DNA of 38,323 nt from Chromatiales bacterium (GCA_026982395.1 JALSHD010000192.1:1-38323), one strand, 5' to 3'; shown: positions 25,843 to 35,055, numbered from the stretch's first letter. The notes: generated by a model not told the origin, from the letters alone. Program-made: numbers and translations.

Positions 25843-26346
25843 TGGCTAAAGTGCACTCCCTATTCAATCAAATTTTATGCCTACCGCCATTCTCGCAGTA
25901 GAGAATAAATTATTCCAGCCTGCCGGGTACTACTCGGCTTGTTTCTGAAATGAGCCACCTCTTCGCTGGAAAATGGTCGATTACCCTTGGCCGTTCCCTT
26001 ACATTCATGTACTACACGGCATTTGCACGTCCTGTTTGGTATAAACTTCCACTTTCCGGCTTGAACTGGTCCGTTTCAGCAGCAATCCGGGTAGTTACAC
26101 AGCGTATATTCACTATTTGCTGAGTGTAGTTATCCTGCCGGTTTGTTTCGAGTTGATTGCGAATTGTTACAAATTGTGACCGGTATCGCAGATAACCCCG
26201 GCCTGTCGGGTTTTAATACGCCTCAAGAACATAACAACAGATACCGCTAACAACATAAGCGCGGGTTTTTGATTTTTAAACACAGTGGACGCTAGTGTCC
26301 ATCAATATCATCTTGATGAGGCACCGGACAGGTAAGGGGCTTTCCC
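25843..26346. other. 504-bp intergenic region between divergent genes
   Basis: No coding frame is convincing here. The stretch holds an AACCCCGG/CGGGTTTT terminator-like hairpin at about 26194-26214, a near-palindrome TGGACGCTAGTGTCCA (26286-26301), and a hairpin CATCAA/TTGATG at 26300-26318 just before the lipoprotein ribosome binding site. The last two overlap by two bases, so they could compete. It must also carry the promoters of the divergent amidotransferase and lipoprotein genes, which I cannot place with confidence. Confidence 0.5.
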
Positions 26347-27966
26347 ATGAAAAAACTATTGTTATTGGTCATTCTGGTTGCGGCTGTCACCGGTTGTGAT
26401 GTAGATGTGCCCAGCAAAGGAGCGCAGGCCGGGTTCCAGGTTTCCGGTTTTGCCGCGCCGCTTTCTGAACAGGAGTATTCCCGCCTTAGCGATGAACAGC
26501 AATACCGTGTCGCCAACAAGCTGTTGGGTACCATGTATCGTGGTGTTGCCGTAGCTGACTTTTTTGATATCTCCCAAGGGATGGACAAGCCGGTGTTAAA
26601 AGAGGGGAAGGGGTTTCTCTCTTCGGTAGAGGCTGCTCTGTCCACCCCGCTGGACAGTGCTACCCTGGAGCACTACGACACTCTGATCGGAGGTGACGAG
26701 GAAAAAGGAATCGAGGCGCGATTCAGTTTTCGTCAGGTTCCCAAGGAGCGTCCTCTGGCGCGGATTTATCAATATCCTTTGAGCAAGGATATGTTCGACC
26801 ACTGGATCGCCTGGCACCTTGCTAACACCATTCTGTTTTCTCCGGCGGAAGAGATTGACAGTGCCAACATCAACGATGTTCAAAAGGTGTATAACAAACT
26901 GGTAGAGGATCTGCGCAATGGAAAAACGGTTCGCCAGATTATTGCGCGTCATCAGCGTACCCAGGAAAACTGGCGCCGGTTTCGTTCTCCGGAAGATAAC
27001 ACCCGGGAGATGATTGAAATTTATCTGGGGCTGTTTGATCGCGATGAGGACGTGCCTCGCGCTTCTATTGCCTGCGGAGATCTGTATCTTTCCGATGAGA
27101 GTGAAGGCTATGAGCTTCTTTCAACCGGTTCTCCAAATACCGAGCCCCAACTGGTGCTTGGTGCCTATGTAACGACTTGCGATGATTTTTACGATTTGAT
27201 TGCCGGACATCCGCTGGTGATCGGGCGGGTAATTACCGTGCTGGTGGAGTATTTCTTTGCTGAACGCAGTAATTCGGATCGGCTGAAAATCGTGGAATCC
27301 ATTTTGGCCAGCAATCCGGTTACGTTTGAAGAGATATTCAAGGGGATCATTTTTTCACGGGAATATTTGTTAAATACCGAGCGCCCGAAATCATTCGAGG
27401 AGAGCTTTTTGGGGGCGGCCCACCGGCTTGACTGGAGTGCGCCTGATAATTTGTTTCAGGGTATTGTTTCCAACCGTGGTGGAGCGTCACGTGCTTATAT
27501 GGGAGAGATGAGCTGGCCCACCATGTCGCTGAAACTGGGGCGGCTGTTTGGTATTCCCATGGACTCTCTGAGTTTTGCCAATTACCACAAGGGCTATCGC
27601 GAGGTACTGCTTATCAGCAGGAATCGCTGGCGTAAAGAGCTGGGTCTTGTTTCAGCAGATGAGCCCGGTGATGATGCCACTGCTGAAGAACAGATGTTAT
27701 ACGAAAAAAATCAGGAAAGATTTGCTGCAGTGGAAAACATGACCATCAATGAGTTTATCGATTATCTGTTCCTGAGTGCCGCAGTACGGAGATCGAGTGC
27801 GATGGAAAAGACCACCTTGACCAATATTGCCCGTGAGGCCAATTTCGTAAGAAACAGAGAGGGAAAGCAGGTGATCAGGGATGGATATCATGATGATTTT
27901 GCCGGCATGGTCTTTGACTATATTTCCAGATTACCTGAGTCGTATTACTTCAAGGCGATTAACTGA
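26347..27966 (+). CDS. Large unknown lipoprotein paired with the DUF1501 protein
   Basis: I do not recognise the family with certainty. The 539-aa protein has a signal peptide with lipobox AVTGC (Cys17) and a mainly helical mature part. That part includes LSDEQQYRVANKLLGTMYRG, FDHWIAWHLANTILF and a segment with FSREYLLNTERPKSFEESF. ATG 26347 follows AGGTAAGGGG. It lies 13 bp upstream of a DUF1501 gene. DUF1501 genes usually pair with DUF1800 genes, and this protein holds that position, so it may be a divergent functional equivalent. Only two further cysteines (IACGD, TTCDD) are seen and no haem-binding CxxCH. Confidence 0.6.
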   Translation: MKKLLLLVILVAAVTGCDVDVPSKGAQAGFQVSGFAAPLSEQEYSRLSDEQQYRVANKLLGTMYRGVAVADFFDISQGMDKPVLKEGKGFLSSVEAALSTPLDSATLEHYDTLIGGDEEKGIEARFSFRQVPKERPLARIYQYPLSKDMFDHWIAWHLANTILFSPAEEIDSANINDVQKVYNKLVEDLRNGKTVRQIIARHQRTQENWRRFRSPEDNTREMIEIYLGLFDRDEDVPRASIACGDLYLSDESEGYELLSTGSPNTEPQLVLGAYVTTCDDFYDLIAGHPLVIGRVITVLVEYFFAERSNSDRLKIVESILASNPVTFEEIFKGIIFSREYLLNTERPKSFEESFLGAAHRLDWSAPDNLFQGIVSNRGGASRAYMGEMSWPTMSLKLGRLFGIPMDSLSFANYHKGYREVLLISRNRWRKELGLVSADEPGDDATAEEQMLYEKNQERFAAVENMTINEFIDYLFLSAAVRRSSAMEKTTLTNIAREANFVRNREGKQVIRDGYHDDFAGMVFDYISRLPESYYFKAIN

Positions 27967-27979
27967 GGGAGTATCCGCC

Positions 27980-29437
27980 ATGAAAAGAAGAACTTTTATT
28001 AAATCGGTTGGTGCACTTGGTTTTACCGCCAGTCTGCCAGCTATGTTTTCCAACGAGTCACTGATCAAGCAGGTTTCTGCGGCACCAGCGCTAAACGAAG
28101 TCAATTTTGTGGCGCCACAAGTTATGCCCCAGGTCATAAACGTTTTTCTGTATGGCGGGCCCTCCGAGTTGGCGGGGAATCTGACCAATATTGATGATAT
28201 CAATGGCAACTCCCAGAATCCGTACCCCAGAAACCTGTTAAGAGCTGCAACGGAAGAGAATGGAAGAATAACGCGGAACGGTTTGTGGAGTGACGCAGGT
28301 GGAGATGCTATGGAGGATATGCTGGCCTCCGGGGATATGACAATTTACCGGACAGTGAATCGTCGTCGCAATAATACTCGCGCCCATCGTCCCAGTATTT
28401 TCTCCTGTCTGACCGGAAATCTCGATATTGACAACAGCCCCGGAATGGGTACGACACTGGCAGCAGTTCTGTATAAAAACCGGGCCTCTTTAAACAAGCC
28501 GATAGATCAGTTTGTTTTGCCATTTGTTTCTTTTGAGGGTGCATCAACAGCATTCATCAGCGATCCGAATAATCCGTTGCCCCTAGGTATGCGGTCAATC
28601 AGCCTTGACCAGAGGTTTGATAACCCGTATTCCCGCGGGAACAACCGGTTTGATGAAGCACTTGAAAAGCTGGCGGCTCAAATGAGTGTCGGGGCCGATA
28701 CCCGTTATGAGAAAGCTTTTGCCGGATTCAAGACTCGCCGCAGTCTGGAGCAGCTTATTGATGGTTTTTCCACAACGCTTAATGACTCGGGTTCACTTCC
28801 TGTACTTCCGGAAGGGGATGTGGATGCTGGAGATGATGGGCGGTTACAGTATCCGAATACGCGCTATACAGACCGGATAAAGGCGGCTGTCACCCTGGCA
28901 ATTGCCAACCCTGACAGCCTTTTTATCACGGTGGGGGGCGGTCTGGGTGGTTGGGATGATCATAACTCCGCAATCGAAGAGTATACCGGTCGGATGCAGG
29001 CCTTGATGACAACTTTGCGTGCGGCTACCAAGCATATTAAGTATGGAACGCGCCCCGGAGGCGGCAGCACCGGAAATATCATCATTAATGTATTCGGAGA
29101 TTTTGGCCGCAATGTCAACTTGAACAACTCCATGGGTTGGGACCATGGCAACAACCAGAATCTTTATACTTTTGGCGGTGCAGATCTTCGGCCCGCTAAT
29201 GCCTTGGGGAAAATCGTTGGAAAAACGGAACGTTTTGGCAGTTCAAAGCAGAATCGCCAGTTTACCAAGCCCACGGATGACAGCTATGAGTTCGAGCCTA
29301 CAGCGATTGCTGCAACTGTGTACTCCTATTTCGGGGTGCAGAACCCCGAGGTGCTGACCAGGGATTCGCGCTACTCTCTTCAGGGGGAAACGGCAATAGA
29401 TGAAACAGTTGCAGGTGAGCCGCCGATGTTTGCCTAG
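27980..29437 (+). CDS. DUF1501 family protein with twin-arginine signal
   Basis: The 485-aa protein starts at ATG 27980 after GAGGGAG; longer open frames overlap the preceding gene. The N-terminus MKRRTFIKS with a hydrophobic stretch and an A-A-P-A cleavage region is a Tat signal. DUF1501 features include the GGGLGGWDDHN segment and the C-terminal NVFGDFGRNVNLNNSMGWDH, related to the alkaline-phosphatase-like fold. Members are periplasmic or surface proteins of unknown activity. TatABC, at 4201-5642, would export it. It forms a two-gene operon with the preceding lipoprotein and converges on apbE. Confidence 0.85.
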   Translation: MKRRTFIKSVGALGFTASLPAMFSNESLIKQVSAAPALNEVNFVAPQVMPQVINVFLYGGPSELAGNLTNIDDINGNSQNPYPRNLLRAATEENGRITRNGLWSDAGGDAMEDMLASGDMTIYRTVNRRRNNTRAHRPSIFSCLTGNLDIDNSPGMGTTLAAVLYKNRASLNKPIDQFVLPFVSFEGASTAFISDPNNPLPLGMRSISLDQRFDNPYSRGNNRFDEALEKLAAQMSVGADTRYEKAFAGFKTRRSLEQLIDGFSTTLNDSGSLPVLPEGDVDAGDDGRLQYPNTRYTDRIKAAVTLAIANPDSLFITVGGGLGGWDDHNSAIEEYTGRMQALMTTLRAATKHIKYGTRPGGGSTGNIIINVFGDFGRNVNLNNSMGWDHGNNQNLYTFGGADLRPANALGKIVGKTERFGSSKQNRQFTKPTDDSYEFEPTAIAATVYSYFGVQNPEVLTRDSRYSLQGETAIDETVAGEPPMFA

Positions 29438-29465
29438 AAGGGTGTGTGGTTGCATCAGTGGGGAG

Positions 29466-30350
29466 TCAGATACACCAGAAGTCGACCTTCTGTGCTTCCA
29501 GAAAGCTTTGTGCCTTTGCTCCTTGTAACATGGCCATGGTTGAAAGCATGCCGGCTTCCAGGCAGGTATTGGCAATAACGGTAACGGCCCGGGGGGCTTC
29601 CGGAACAGGCCAGCCAGTGGTTGGGTCCAGTATGTGGCTGTAGCGGATACCATCTTTCAGCAGGTAGCGCCGGGCATCACCGCTGGTTGCCAGTCCCCCT
29701 TTTGACAGATTGACCGCGCCAACCTGGTTGGCGCCGGTAGCCTCCGGATCATCAACTCCCACACCCCAGGGCTCCCCGTTTTGCTGAGGGCCCAGCGCAA
29801 ACAGATCACCTCCATAATTTATCAGTGCACCTGTTTTTGATTTTGCAAAAATCAGCCGGGCAGTCTGATCGACGGCATACTCCTTGCCAATTCCCCCCAG
29901 ATCGATCTCCATTCCCGGGTGCAGGGTGATGACGGGTCTTTGCCATTTGACCTTGTCCCAGCCAACGCGGGGTAGTATTGACGCAACGGCAGCCGGTTCG
30001 GGAATGTTGTCACTGCCATCAAACTTCCACACCTCGCGCAGCACTCCGGAAGTGATATCAAACTTGTGTTCGCTGAGCTGGTAGCACTGCTGGGCAAAAT
30101 CCAGCAGGTTGGCGGTCTCTTCATCAACAGGGACTGGGGTACCGTTACTGTGATTGATCTGGTAAATACAGTTGTCTGTTCGGTAACGACTGAATTTCTG
30201 TTCGATACGTTTGGCTTCGGTATAACTCAGCAGCAAAATTTCTTGCGCCAGTGACCGGCTGTCGGTAGCGAGCAGTATTTCGCATGGGCTGGCCATGGCT
30301 TGAAAGCAACCACGCCAGTAACCGGCTTCTCTGGTCAGGCTGAGGGACAA
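29466..30350 (-). CDS. apbE: FAD:protein FMN transferase
   Basis: ApbE attaches FMN covalently to a threonine or serine of target proteins in a Mg-dependent reaction using FAD. The 294-aa protein has KFDITSGVLREVWKF, the EIDLGGIGKEYAVDQ FAD-binding segment, INYGGDLFALG, LATSGDARRY and HILDPTTGWP, all typical. The start is a TTG at 30350 with GGAGAG upstream; no ATG or GTG lies between the preceding in-frame stop and this codon. No signal peptide or lipobox is seen, which is unusual because most ApbE proteins act outside the cytoplasm. It is last in the operon with the DUF3570 and DUF4266 genes. Confidence 0.9.
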   Translation of the reverse strand: MSLSLTREAGYWRGCFQAMASPCEILLATDSRSLAQEILLLSYTEAKRIEQKFSRYRTDNCIYQINHSNGTPVPVDEETANLLDFAQQCYQLSEHKFDITSGVLREVWKFDGSDNIPEPAAVASILPRVGWDKVKWQRPVITLHPGMEIDLGGIGKEYAVDQTARLIFAKSKTGALINYGGDLFALGPQQNGEPWGVGVDDPEATGANQVGAVNLSKGGLATSGDARRYLLKDGIRYSHILDPTTGWPVPEAPRAVTVIANTCLEAGMLSTMAMLQGAKAQSFLEAQKVDFWCI

Positions 30351-30484
30351 GAGCTTGTTTCTCTCCGGGACTAAACCCCAGAGGCAGGGAGCATAGCAAG
30401 AATGGCTCTAAAATACCTGCTCATTCTGGCAGAAGATAGGCGTACTCCGCGCCTCTGTGGTGAGGTTTTTTTGGATTAGTACAG

Positions 30485-31702
30485 TTAATCAAATGCCTTC
30501 TTGAAGCTTGCCTGGAATATTACCGCCTTGTTGGTGTCGTATTCCGCTTCGGCAAATGTTTGGTACAGATACTCCAGGCGGAATCGCAGGGTGCCTCCCC
30601 ACGCGGGCAAGCCGTATTTTGCTCCCAGGGTCACGCTGCTCATTTCATCCAGGCGGTAATCGGCGCTGGCGTATTCAGGCACTGATTGATCATACTCCAG
30701 ACTGTGGCGGAAGAAAGCCGCAGCCGTCTGAGTGTAAATACGCAGGTGGGGTTCCAGGAAGCTGCCACCGCTAAATTCCCTGCGGTGCCGGTAAACTACG
30801 GTGTGGGAATTGATATCCCAGTCGTCCCAATAGAAGCGATAAGAGAGATGGATGGTGTCCTTGTTTTCCAGCCGGTGTACCATGGCACCATACAGGGTTT
30901 GCCGTTGCCTGTTGTCAGGCCGGCTTTCAAAATAGCGCTCCACTTCGATGCCATTGGCATCGGTGCTGCTAATCAGTTTGTAGGGATCAGTGAGGTATCC
31001 CTTCTGGGAGCCGATTGTGTAGTTGAGCTGCGCGACGGTGCGGCGATTGATGATTCGTGACACTCCCAGTATGCCCTCATACCCGCGCTTGTTCCCGGCT
31101 TCAAAAAACTTTGGTTTCCCCTCGTTTGCACTGATTTCACCCAGCGGTTCGGGTGTTCCTCCCGAGCTCTGCATAATGGTGTCATAGGAGCCGGCGATAC
31201 CTGCGGTGAAGGTCAGGCTTCGGTCATCCGTTTCCTTGTCAAAAGTGAGACTTCCACCATAGGCCTCATAGTCACGCTCGACGGAGATACTGGCACCGTA
31301 ATTTACCCTGAAAGTTCTGTTGTAGCTGTGTGTCCAGCCAACATTGACTCCGAGGCGGGTGTCATCAAAATCAACCAGATCGGGAGTCCCGGAGGTGGTT
31401 TTGAAACCAGCACCACCGGAAGAGGGGGTGGTGACCGATACCGGGCTAACCGATTTGACGGCTCCGGTGGGCGTGGCTCCGGTTATCGTATCGTAAACGG
31501 CCTCCAGCATGAGTAGATCATTGTCACCGAGGGTAACATCGGCGCGAGTGATGATTTTGTTGACGGTGACCCGGTCGGCTTCACTGTAAAACAGGTAAGA
31601 GGTATCTGTAGTCCACGAACTTTCTGTGGCGACTGCCTGTTGTGCGCCCTGGGACAGAACCGTACAGGTGGCAACGGCCAGCTTGTTGCGAATTGATTTC
31701 AT
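30485..31702 (-). CDS. DUF3570 outer-membrane protein, possible flavinylation target
   Basis: The 405-aa protein has a signal peptide (about 1-26) and then many alternating strands with aromatic residues, as in an outer-membrane beta-barrel. It matches DUF3570, a family found with DUF4266 and ApbE. Near the N-terminus, residues 71-77 read DTITGAT, which resembles the D-x-x-(S/T)-G-A-(S/T) sequences flavinylated by ApbE in NqrC and RnfG, making Thr77 a candidate FMN site. This link is inference. It lies 31 bp after the DUF4266 gene. The C-terminal residue is Asp, not the Phe common in barrels. Confidence 0.8.
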   Translation of the reverse strand: MKSIRNKLAVATCTVLSQGAQQAVATESSWTTDTSYLFYSEADRVTVNKIITRADVTLGDNDLLMLEAVYDTITGATPTGAVKSVSPVSVTTPSSGGAGFKTTSGTPDLVDFDDTRLGVNVGWTHSYNRTFRVNYGASISVERDYEAYGGSLTFDKETDDRSLTFTAGIAGSYDTIMQSSGGTPEPLGEISANEGKPKFFEAGNKRGYEGILGVSRIINRRTVAQLNYTIGSQKGYLTDPYKLISSTDANGIEVERYFESRPDNRQRQTLYGAMVHRLENKDTIHLSYRFYWDDWDINSHTVVYRHRREFSGGSFLEPHLRIYTQTAAAFFRHSLEYDQSVPEYASADYRLDEMSSVTLGAKYGLPAWGGTLRFRLEYLYQTFAEAEYDTNKAVIFQASFKKAFD

Positions 31703-31733
31703 GATGTCCGTTTATGTCTGCTGTTTGTTGTTA

Positions 31734-31964
31734 TCAGTTACATCCGCATCCGCCACCACCGACGCCTTTCCCGCCGGTAGAGGCTTCTTTGCTGAAATAG
31801 ATATGCTCATCGGCAAAACTCTCGATGGCGTCAGCCTCCAGCTGCATCGATTCCTCAGCCAGTATTCCTTTTTGCCAGGGTTTTACGGGTTCCGGTTTAA
31901 ATGCAGCGCAGGCCTGCAGCGTAACCAGCAACGTGCAAACCAGAGTGAGTCGGAGCTTGTTCAT
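31734..31964 (-). CDS. DUF4266 small lipoprotein with Gly/Cys-rich tail
   Basis: The 76-aa protein has a signal peptide ending LQAC (lipidated Cys19) and then the KPEPVKPWQKGILAEESMQL region typical of DUF4266. It ends in a glycine-rich tail GGKGVGGGGCGCN with two cysteines. The tail could be a metal or redox site or a modified peptide. It overlaps the thioredoxin-like gene by 4 bp and precedes DUF3570, so it is tightly coupled. The function is unknown. Confidence 0.8.
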   Translation of the reverse strand: MNKLRLTLVCTLLVTLQACAAFKPEPVKPWQKGILAEESMQLEADAIESFADEHIYFSKEASTGGKGVGGGGCGCN

Positions 31965-32464
31965 TGTTTGGTTACCAGTTGTTCAATGGCTGTTTCCGCT
32001 TTCTTCTTGAGGCTCTTGTTGAATCCTTCATATGTCTCCACAATGTAGCCCCGCTTGTCAATGAGATAGGAGGTTGGCATTACCTTCAGGCCATAGCCTT
32101 CCGCAACTTTCCCCTTGCGGTCGAAAGCAACGGTGAAAGCAGCCGGATATTTGCGGAGAAACGCGGTTGCATCGTCGGGAGATTCGTCAAGAGTTATGGC
32201 GATGACTTCGAATCCCTTGTCTTTATACCGCGCCTGGATCATGTTCATCCAGGGGAATGACTTGCGGCATGGCAAACACCATGATGCCCAGAAATCGAGA
32301 TAAACCACCTTGCCCCGGAATTGGGCCAGATCCACGACACCTTCCGTCCCCGGAAGCCGGAAACGGCGAGCTTTCTCCTCGGCCGTCACATTTGAGGCAT
32401 ACAAAAGCAGGGACAACAAACTGGAAATGATAATGGCGCTAACTGCCTGTTTGAGCATGCTCAC
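31961..32464 (-). CDS. TlpA-like periplasmic thioredoxin
   Basis: The 167-aa protein has an N-terminal membrane or signal segment (about 7-28) and a TlpA/ResA-type thioredoxin fold. The active site FWASWCLPCRKS carries Cys63 and Cys66. GFEVIAITLDES and a cis-proline segment MPTSYLID follow. It would reduce disulfides in the periplasm. It is first in the operon with DUF4266, DUF3570 and apbE, and the two cysteines of the DUF4266 tail are plausible substrates, by inference. Confidence 0.9.
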   Translation of the reverse strand: MSMLKQAVSAIIISSLLSLLLYASNVTAEEKARRFRLPGTEGVVDLAQFRGKVVYLDFWASWCLPCRKSFPWMNMIQARYKDKGFEVIAITLDESPDDATAFLRKYPAAFTVAFDRKGKVAEGYGLKVMPTSYLIDKRGYIVETYEGFNKSLKKKAETAIEQLVTKQ

Positions 32465-32490
32465 CCCTTGGTACTTTTTGTTAATGCCCC

Positions 32491-32519
32491 ATAATGCATA
32501 TTGGGCGTCTGATAATCAA
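32491..32519 (-). promoter_or_regulatory. Candidate promoter of the thioredoxin-DUF4266-DUF3570-apbE operon
   Basis: On the - strand TTGATT (32519-32514) and CATTAT (32496-32491) are separated by 17 bp, each with four of six consensus bases, 27 bp upstream of the thioredoxin start. Confidence 0.4.
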
Positions 32520-32540
32520 GTTTGGACAGGATTTTTTATG

Positions 32541-32557
32541 CCGGGTATGGTACCCGG
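32541..32557. promoter_or_regulatory. Perfect 7-bp inverted repeat upstream of the operon promoter
   Basis: CCGGGTA (32541-32547) and TACCCGG (32551-32557) flank TGG, lying 22 bp upstream of the candidate -35 box on the - strand. The position suits an activator or repressor site, or a hairpin. It is also in the 245-bp gap before typA, so it could act on that gene. Confidence 0.4.
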
Positions 32558-32709
32558 TTTAACCGTCCGTGAGTTGTGACGTATGCCGCATAAACGAGCG
32601 ATTGTCCCGGGTTGTTGTTTTCGGGCACGGGCATACATATCAATTTACAGGTGCATCTTCGGGTGATAAAAGGTTAAAATAGCGGGTTTTTGCAACGGAA
32701 TAACGAGCA

Positions 32710-34524
32710 GTGATTCAAAATCTACGTAATATCGCAATTATCGCCCACGTTGATCATGGCAAGACCACACTGGTGGACAAGCTGCTGCATCAGTCCGGCA
32801 CCTTCGACGAACGTGCCCGCATAGAAGATCGTGTGATGGACTCCAATGATCTGGAGCGTGAACGCGGCATTACGATTCTGGCCAAGAATACCGCTATCAA
32901 GTGGCGTGACTACCGGATCAATATCGTCGATACTCCCGGCCACGCCGATTTTGGTGGTGAGGTGGAGCGTATTCTCTCCATGGTGGATTCGGTGCTACTG
33001 CTGGTGGATGCGGTGGAAGGTCCCATGCCGCAAACCCGCTTTGTCACCCAGAAGGCGCTGCAGCACGGCCTCAAGCCGATTGTGGTGATCAACAAAATCG
33101 ACCGGCCGGGCAGTCGTCCTGACTGGGTTCTGGATCAGACTTTCGAGCTGTTTGATCAGTTGGGAGCAACGGATGAGCAGCTCGATTTCCCGGTGGTCTA
33201 TGCGTCGGCCCTGAACGGTTACGCAAGCCTGGAGGCGGACAGTCATGCCGATGACATGACACCTCTGTTCGAGGTGATTACCGAACAGGTCAGTCCGCCG
33301 GATGTGGATCCGGACGGCCCGTTTCAGATGCAGGTCAGCCAGCTGGATTACAGCAGCTACGTGGGAGTCATCGGTATTGGCCGCATCACCCGCGGCAGCA
33401 TCAAGACAAACACTCCGGTGGTGATCGTTGACACAGAGGGCAACAAGCGTAACGGCAGGATGCTGCAGATTATGGGGTTCCACGGTCTGGAGCGGGTTGA
33501 GATGGAGAGTGCCGAGGCGGGTGACATTATTGCCTTTACCGGCATCGACCAGCTGAATATTTCCGACACCCTGTGTGATCCCGCGACGGTGGAGGCGCTG
33601 CCGCCGCTTACTGTGGATGAGCCCACTGTGAGCATGACCTTCCAGGTCAATAACTCGCCCTTTTCCGGCAAGGATGGCAAGTTTGTTACCTCACGCCAGA
33701 TCCATGACCGTCTGCACCGCGAGCTGGTTCACAATGTAGCCCTGCGGGTAGAGGATACCGGAGACCCGGACAAGTTCCGGGTCTCCGGGCGCGGAGAGCT
33801 GCATCTTTCCATTCTTATCGAGAACATGCGTCGCGAGGGGTTCGAGTTGGGGGTATCGCGTCCCGAGGTGATCATTCGCGAAATAGATGGCGAGAAGCAG
33901 GAGCCCTATGAACAGCTCACCGTGGATGTGGAAGATACCCACCAGGGTACAGTAATGGAGAAGCTGGGACAGCGCGGCGCGGAACTCAAGGATATGCAGC
34001 CGGATGGCAAGGGGCGGGTGCGGCTGGACTACATCATTCCGGCCCGCGGGCTGATCGGTTTCCGTACCGAATTCCTGACCGCCACCCAGGGTACCGGACT
34101 GCTGTACAACGTATTCGACCACTACGGTCCGCTCAAGGCGGGTGATTTCGGTCAGCGAATCAACGGTGTGCTGATCGCCAACGGCGCCGGCAAGGCGCTG
34201 GGATATGCGCTGTTCAACCTGCAGGAGCGGGGGCGCCTGTTTATCGGCCATGGGGCCGAGGTGTATGAGGGGATGATTATCGGGATCCATGCACGCGCCA
34301 ATGATCTGGTGGTCAACCCGCTCAAGGGCAAACAGCTCACCAACATCCGTGCCGCAGGGACAGACGAAAATATCCAGCTCACCCCGCCGATCCAGATGTC
34401 ACTGGAGCAGGCGCTGGAGTTCATCGATGATGATGAACTGGTGGAAGTCACCCCCCACCATATCCGGCTGCGAAAAAAACTGTTGCTGGAACATGAGCGC
34501 AAAAAGGCCGCGCGGGCAGGATGA
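32710..34524 (+). CDS. typA: Translational GTPase TypA/BipA
   Basis: TypA is a ribosome-associated GTPase with roles in assembly and stress. The 604-aa protein has the G1 motif AHVDHGKT (12-19), G3 DTPGH (74-78) and G4 NKID (128-131). The EF-G-like domains follow, and the C-terminal region reads [17 protein letters not shown]. It starts with GTG at 32710. Length is near that of E. coli BipA. The stop overlaps dtd by 4 bp. Confidence 0.97.
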   Translation: MIQNLRNIAIIAHVDHGKTTLVDKLLHQSGTFDERARIEDRVMDSNDLERERGITILAKNTAIKWRDYRINIVDTPGHADFGGEVERILSMVDSVLLLVDAVEGPMPQTRFVTQKALQHGLKPIVVINKIDRPGSRPDWVLDQTFELFDQLGATDEQLDFPVVYASALNGYASLEADSHADDMTPLFEVITEQVSPPDVDPDGPFQMQVSQLDYSSYVGVIGIGRITRGSIKTNTPVVIVDTEGNKRNGRMLQIMGFHGLERVEMESAEAGDIIAFTGIDQLNISDTLCDPATVEALPPLTVDEPTVSMTFQVNNSPFSGKDGKFVTSRQIHDRLHRELVHNVALRVEDTGDPDKFRVSGRGELHLSILIENMRREGFELGVSRPEVIIREIDGEKQEPYEQLTVDVEDTHQGTVMEKLGQRGAELKDMQPDGKGRVRLDYIIPARGLIGFRTEFLTATQGTGLLYNVFDHYGPLKAGDFGQRINGVLIANGAGKALGYALFNLQERGRLFIGHGAEVYEGMIIGIHARANDLVVNPLKGKQLTNIRAAGTDENIQLTPPIQMSLEQALEFIDDDELVEVTPHHIRLRKKLLLEHERKKAARAG

Positions 34525-34997
34525 TCGGACTGCTGCAGCGGGTCAGCGAAGCCAGCGTTGTTGTTGCCGGGGAGGAGATCGGTGCTATCGGCCCTGGCCT
34601 GCTGGTACTGGTGGGTGTGGAAAAGGGTGATAGCGAAGCCCAGGCCGAGAGATTGCTGAAACGCCTGCTGGGTTACCGTGTGTTTGCCGATTCATGCGGG
34701 AAAATGAATCGCAGCTTGGCCGATATCAAGGGAGGATTGTTGCTGGTGCCGCAATTTACCTTGGCTGCTGACACAGGCAAAGGGATGCGACCCAGTTTTA
34801 CCCCGGCAGCTTCGCCGGAAACGGGGGAGCAACTGTTTTCGTGGCTGCTTCAGCAGGCGCAGCAACAGCACAGTCCGGTGGCGAGCGGGCGTTTTGGTGC
34901 GGATATGCAGGTGCGTTTGACCAATGATGGCCCGGTGACCTTCCTGTTGCGGGTTTCCACTTCTGGCCACCGAGGCAAAGTTGCCAATAAAAGCTGA
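34521..34997 (+). CDS. dtd: D-aminoacyl-tRNA deacylase
   Basis: Dtd removes D-amino acids mischarged on tRNA. The 158-aa protein starts [15 protein letters not shown]. It has the catalytic threonine in VPQFTLAADTGKGMRPSF and the Gly-cisPro motif NDGPVTFLL. Proline replaces the serine of the usual SQFTL. Its start overlaps the typA stop, so the two are translationally coupled. Confidence 0.94.
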   Translation: MIGLLQRVSEASVVVAGEEIGAIGPGLLVLVGVEKGDSEAQAERLLKRLLGYRVFADSCGKMNRSLADIKGGLLLVPQFTLAADTGKGMRPSFTPAASPETGEQLFSWLLQQAQQQHSPVASGRFGADMQVRLTNDGPVTFLLRVSTSGHRGKVANKS

Positions 34998-35024
34998 GGA
35001 GTTACGGCAGAGTTTAACTTCAGG

Positions 35025-35055
35025 ACACCTCTATCCGCGATAGCGGTGTTAGCCC
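35025..35055. repeat. Hairpin repeat upstream of selO, copy 1
   Basis: ACACC (35025-35029) and GGTGT (35045-35049) enclose CTATC/GATAG with a CGC loop, a stem of ten pairs with one mismatch. It contains TCCGCGATAGCGG (35034-35046), repeated exactly at 36802-36814. Spaced flanking bases (ACAC before, AGCCC after) also match. No T-run follows, so it is not a clear dtd terminator. Confidence 0.5.
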
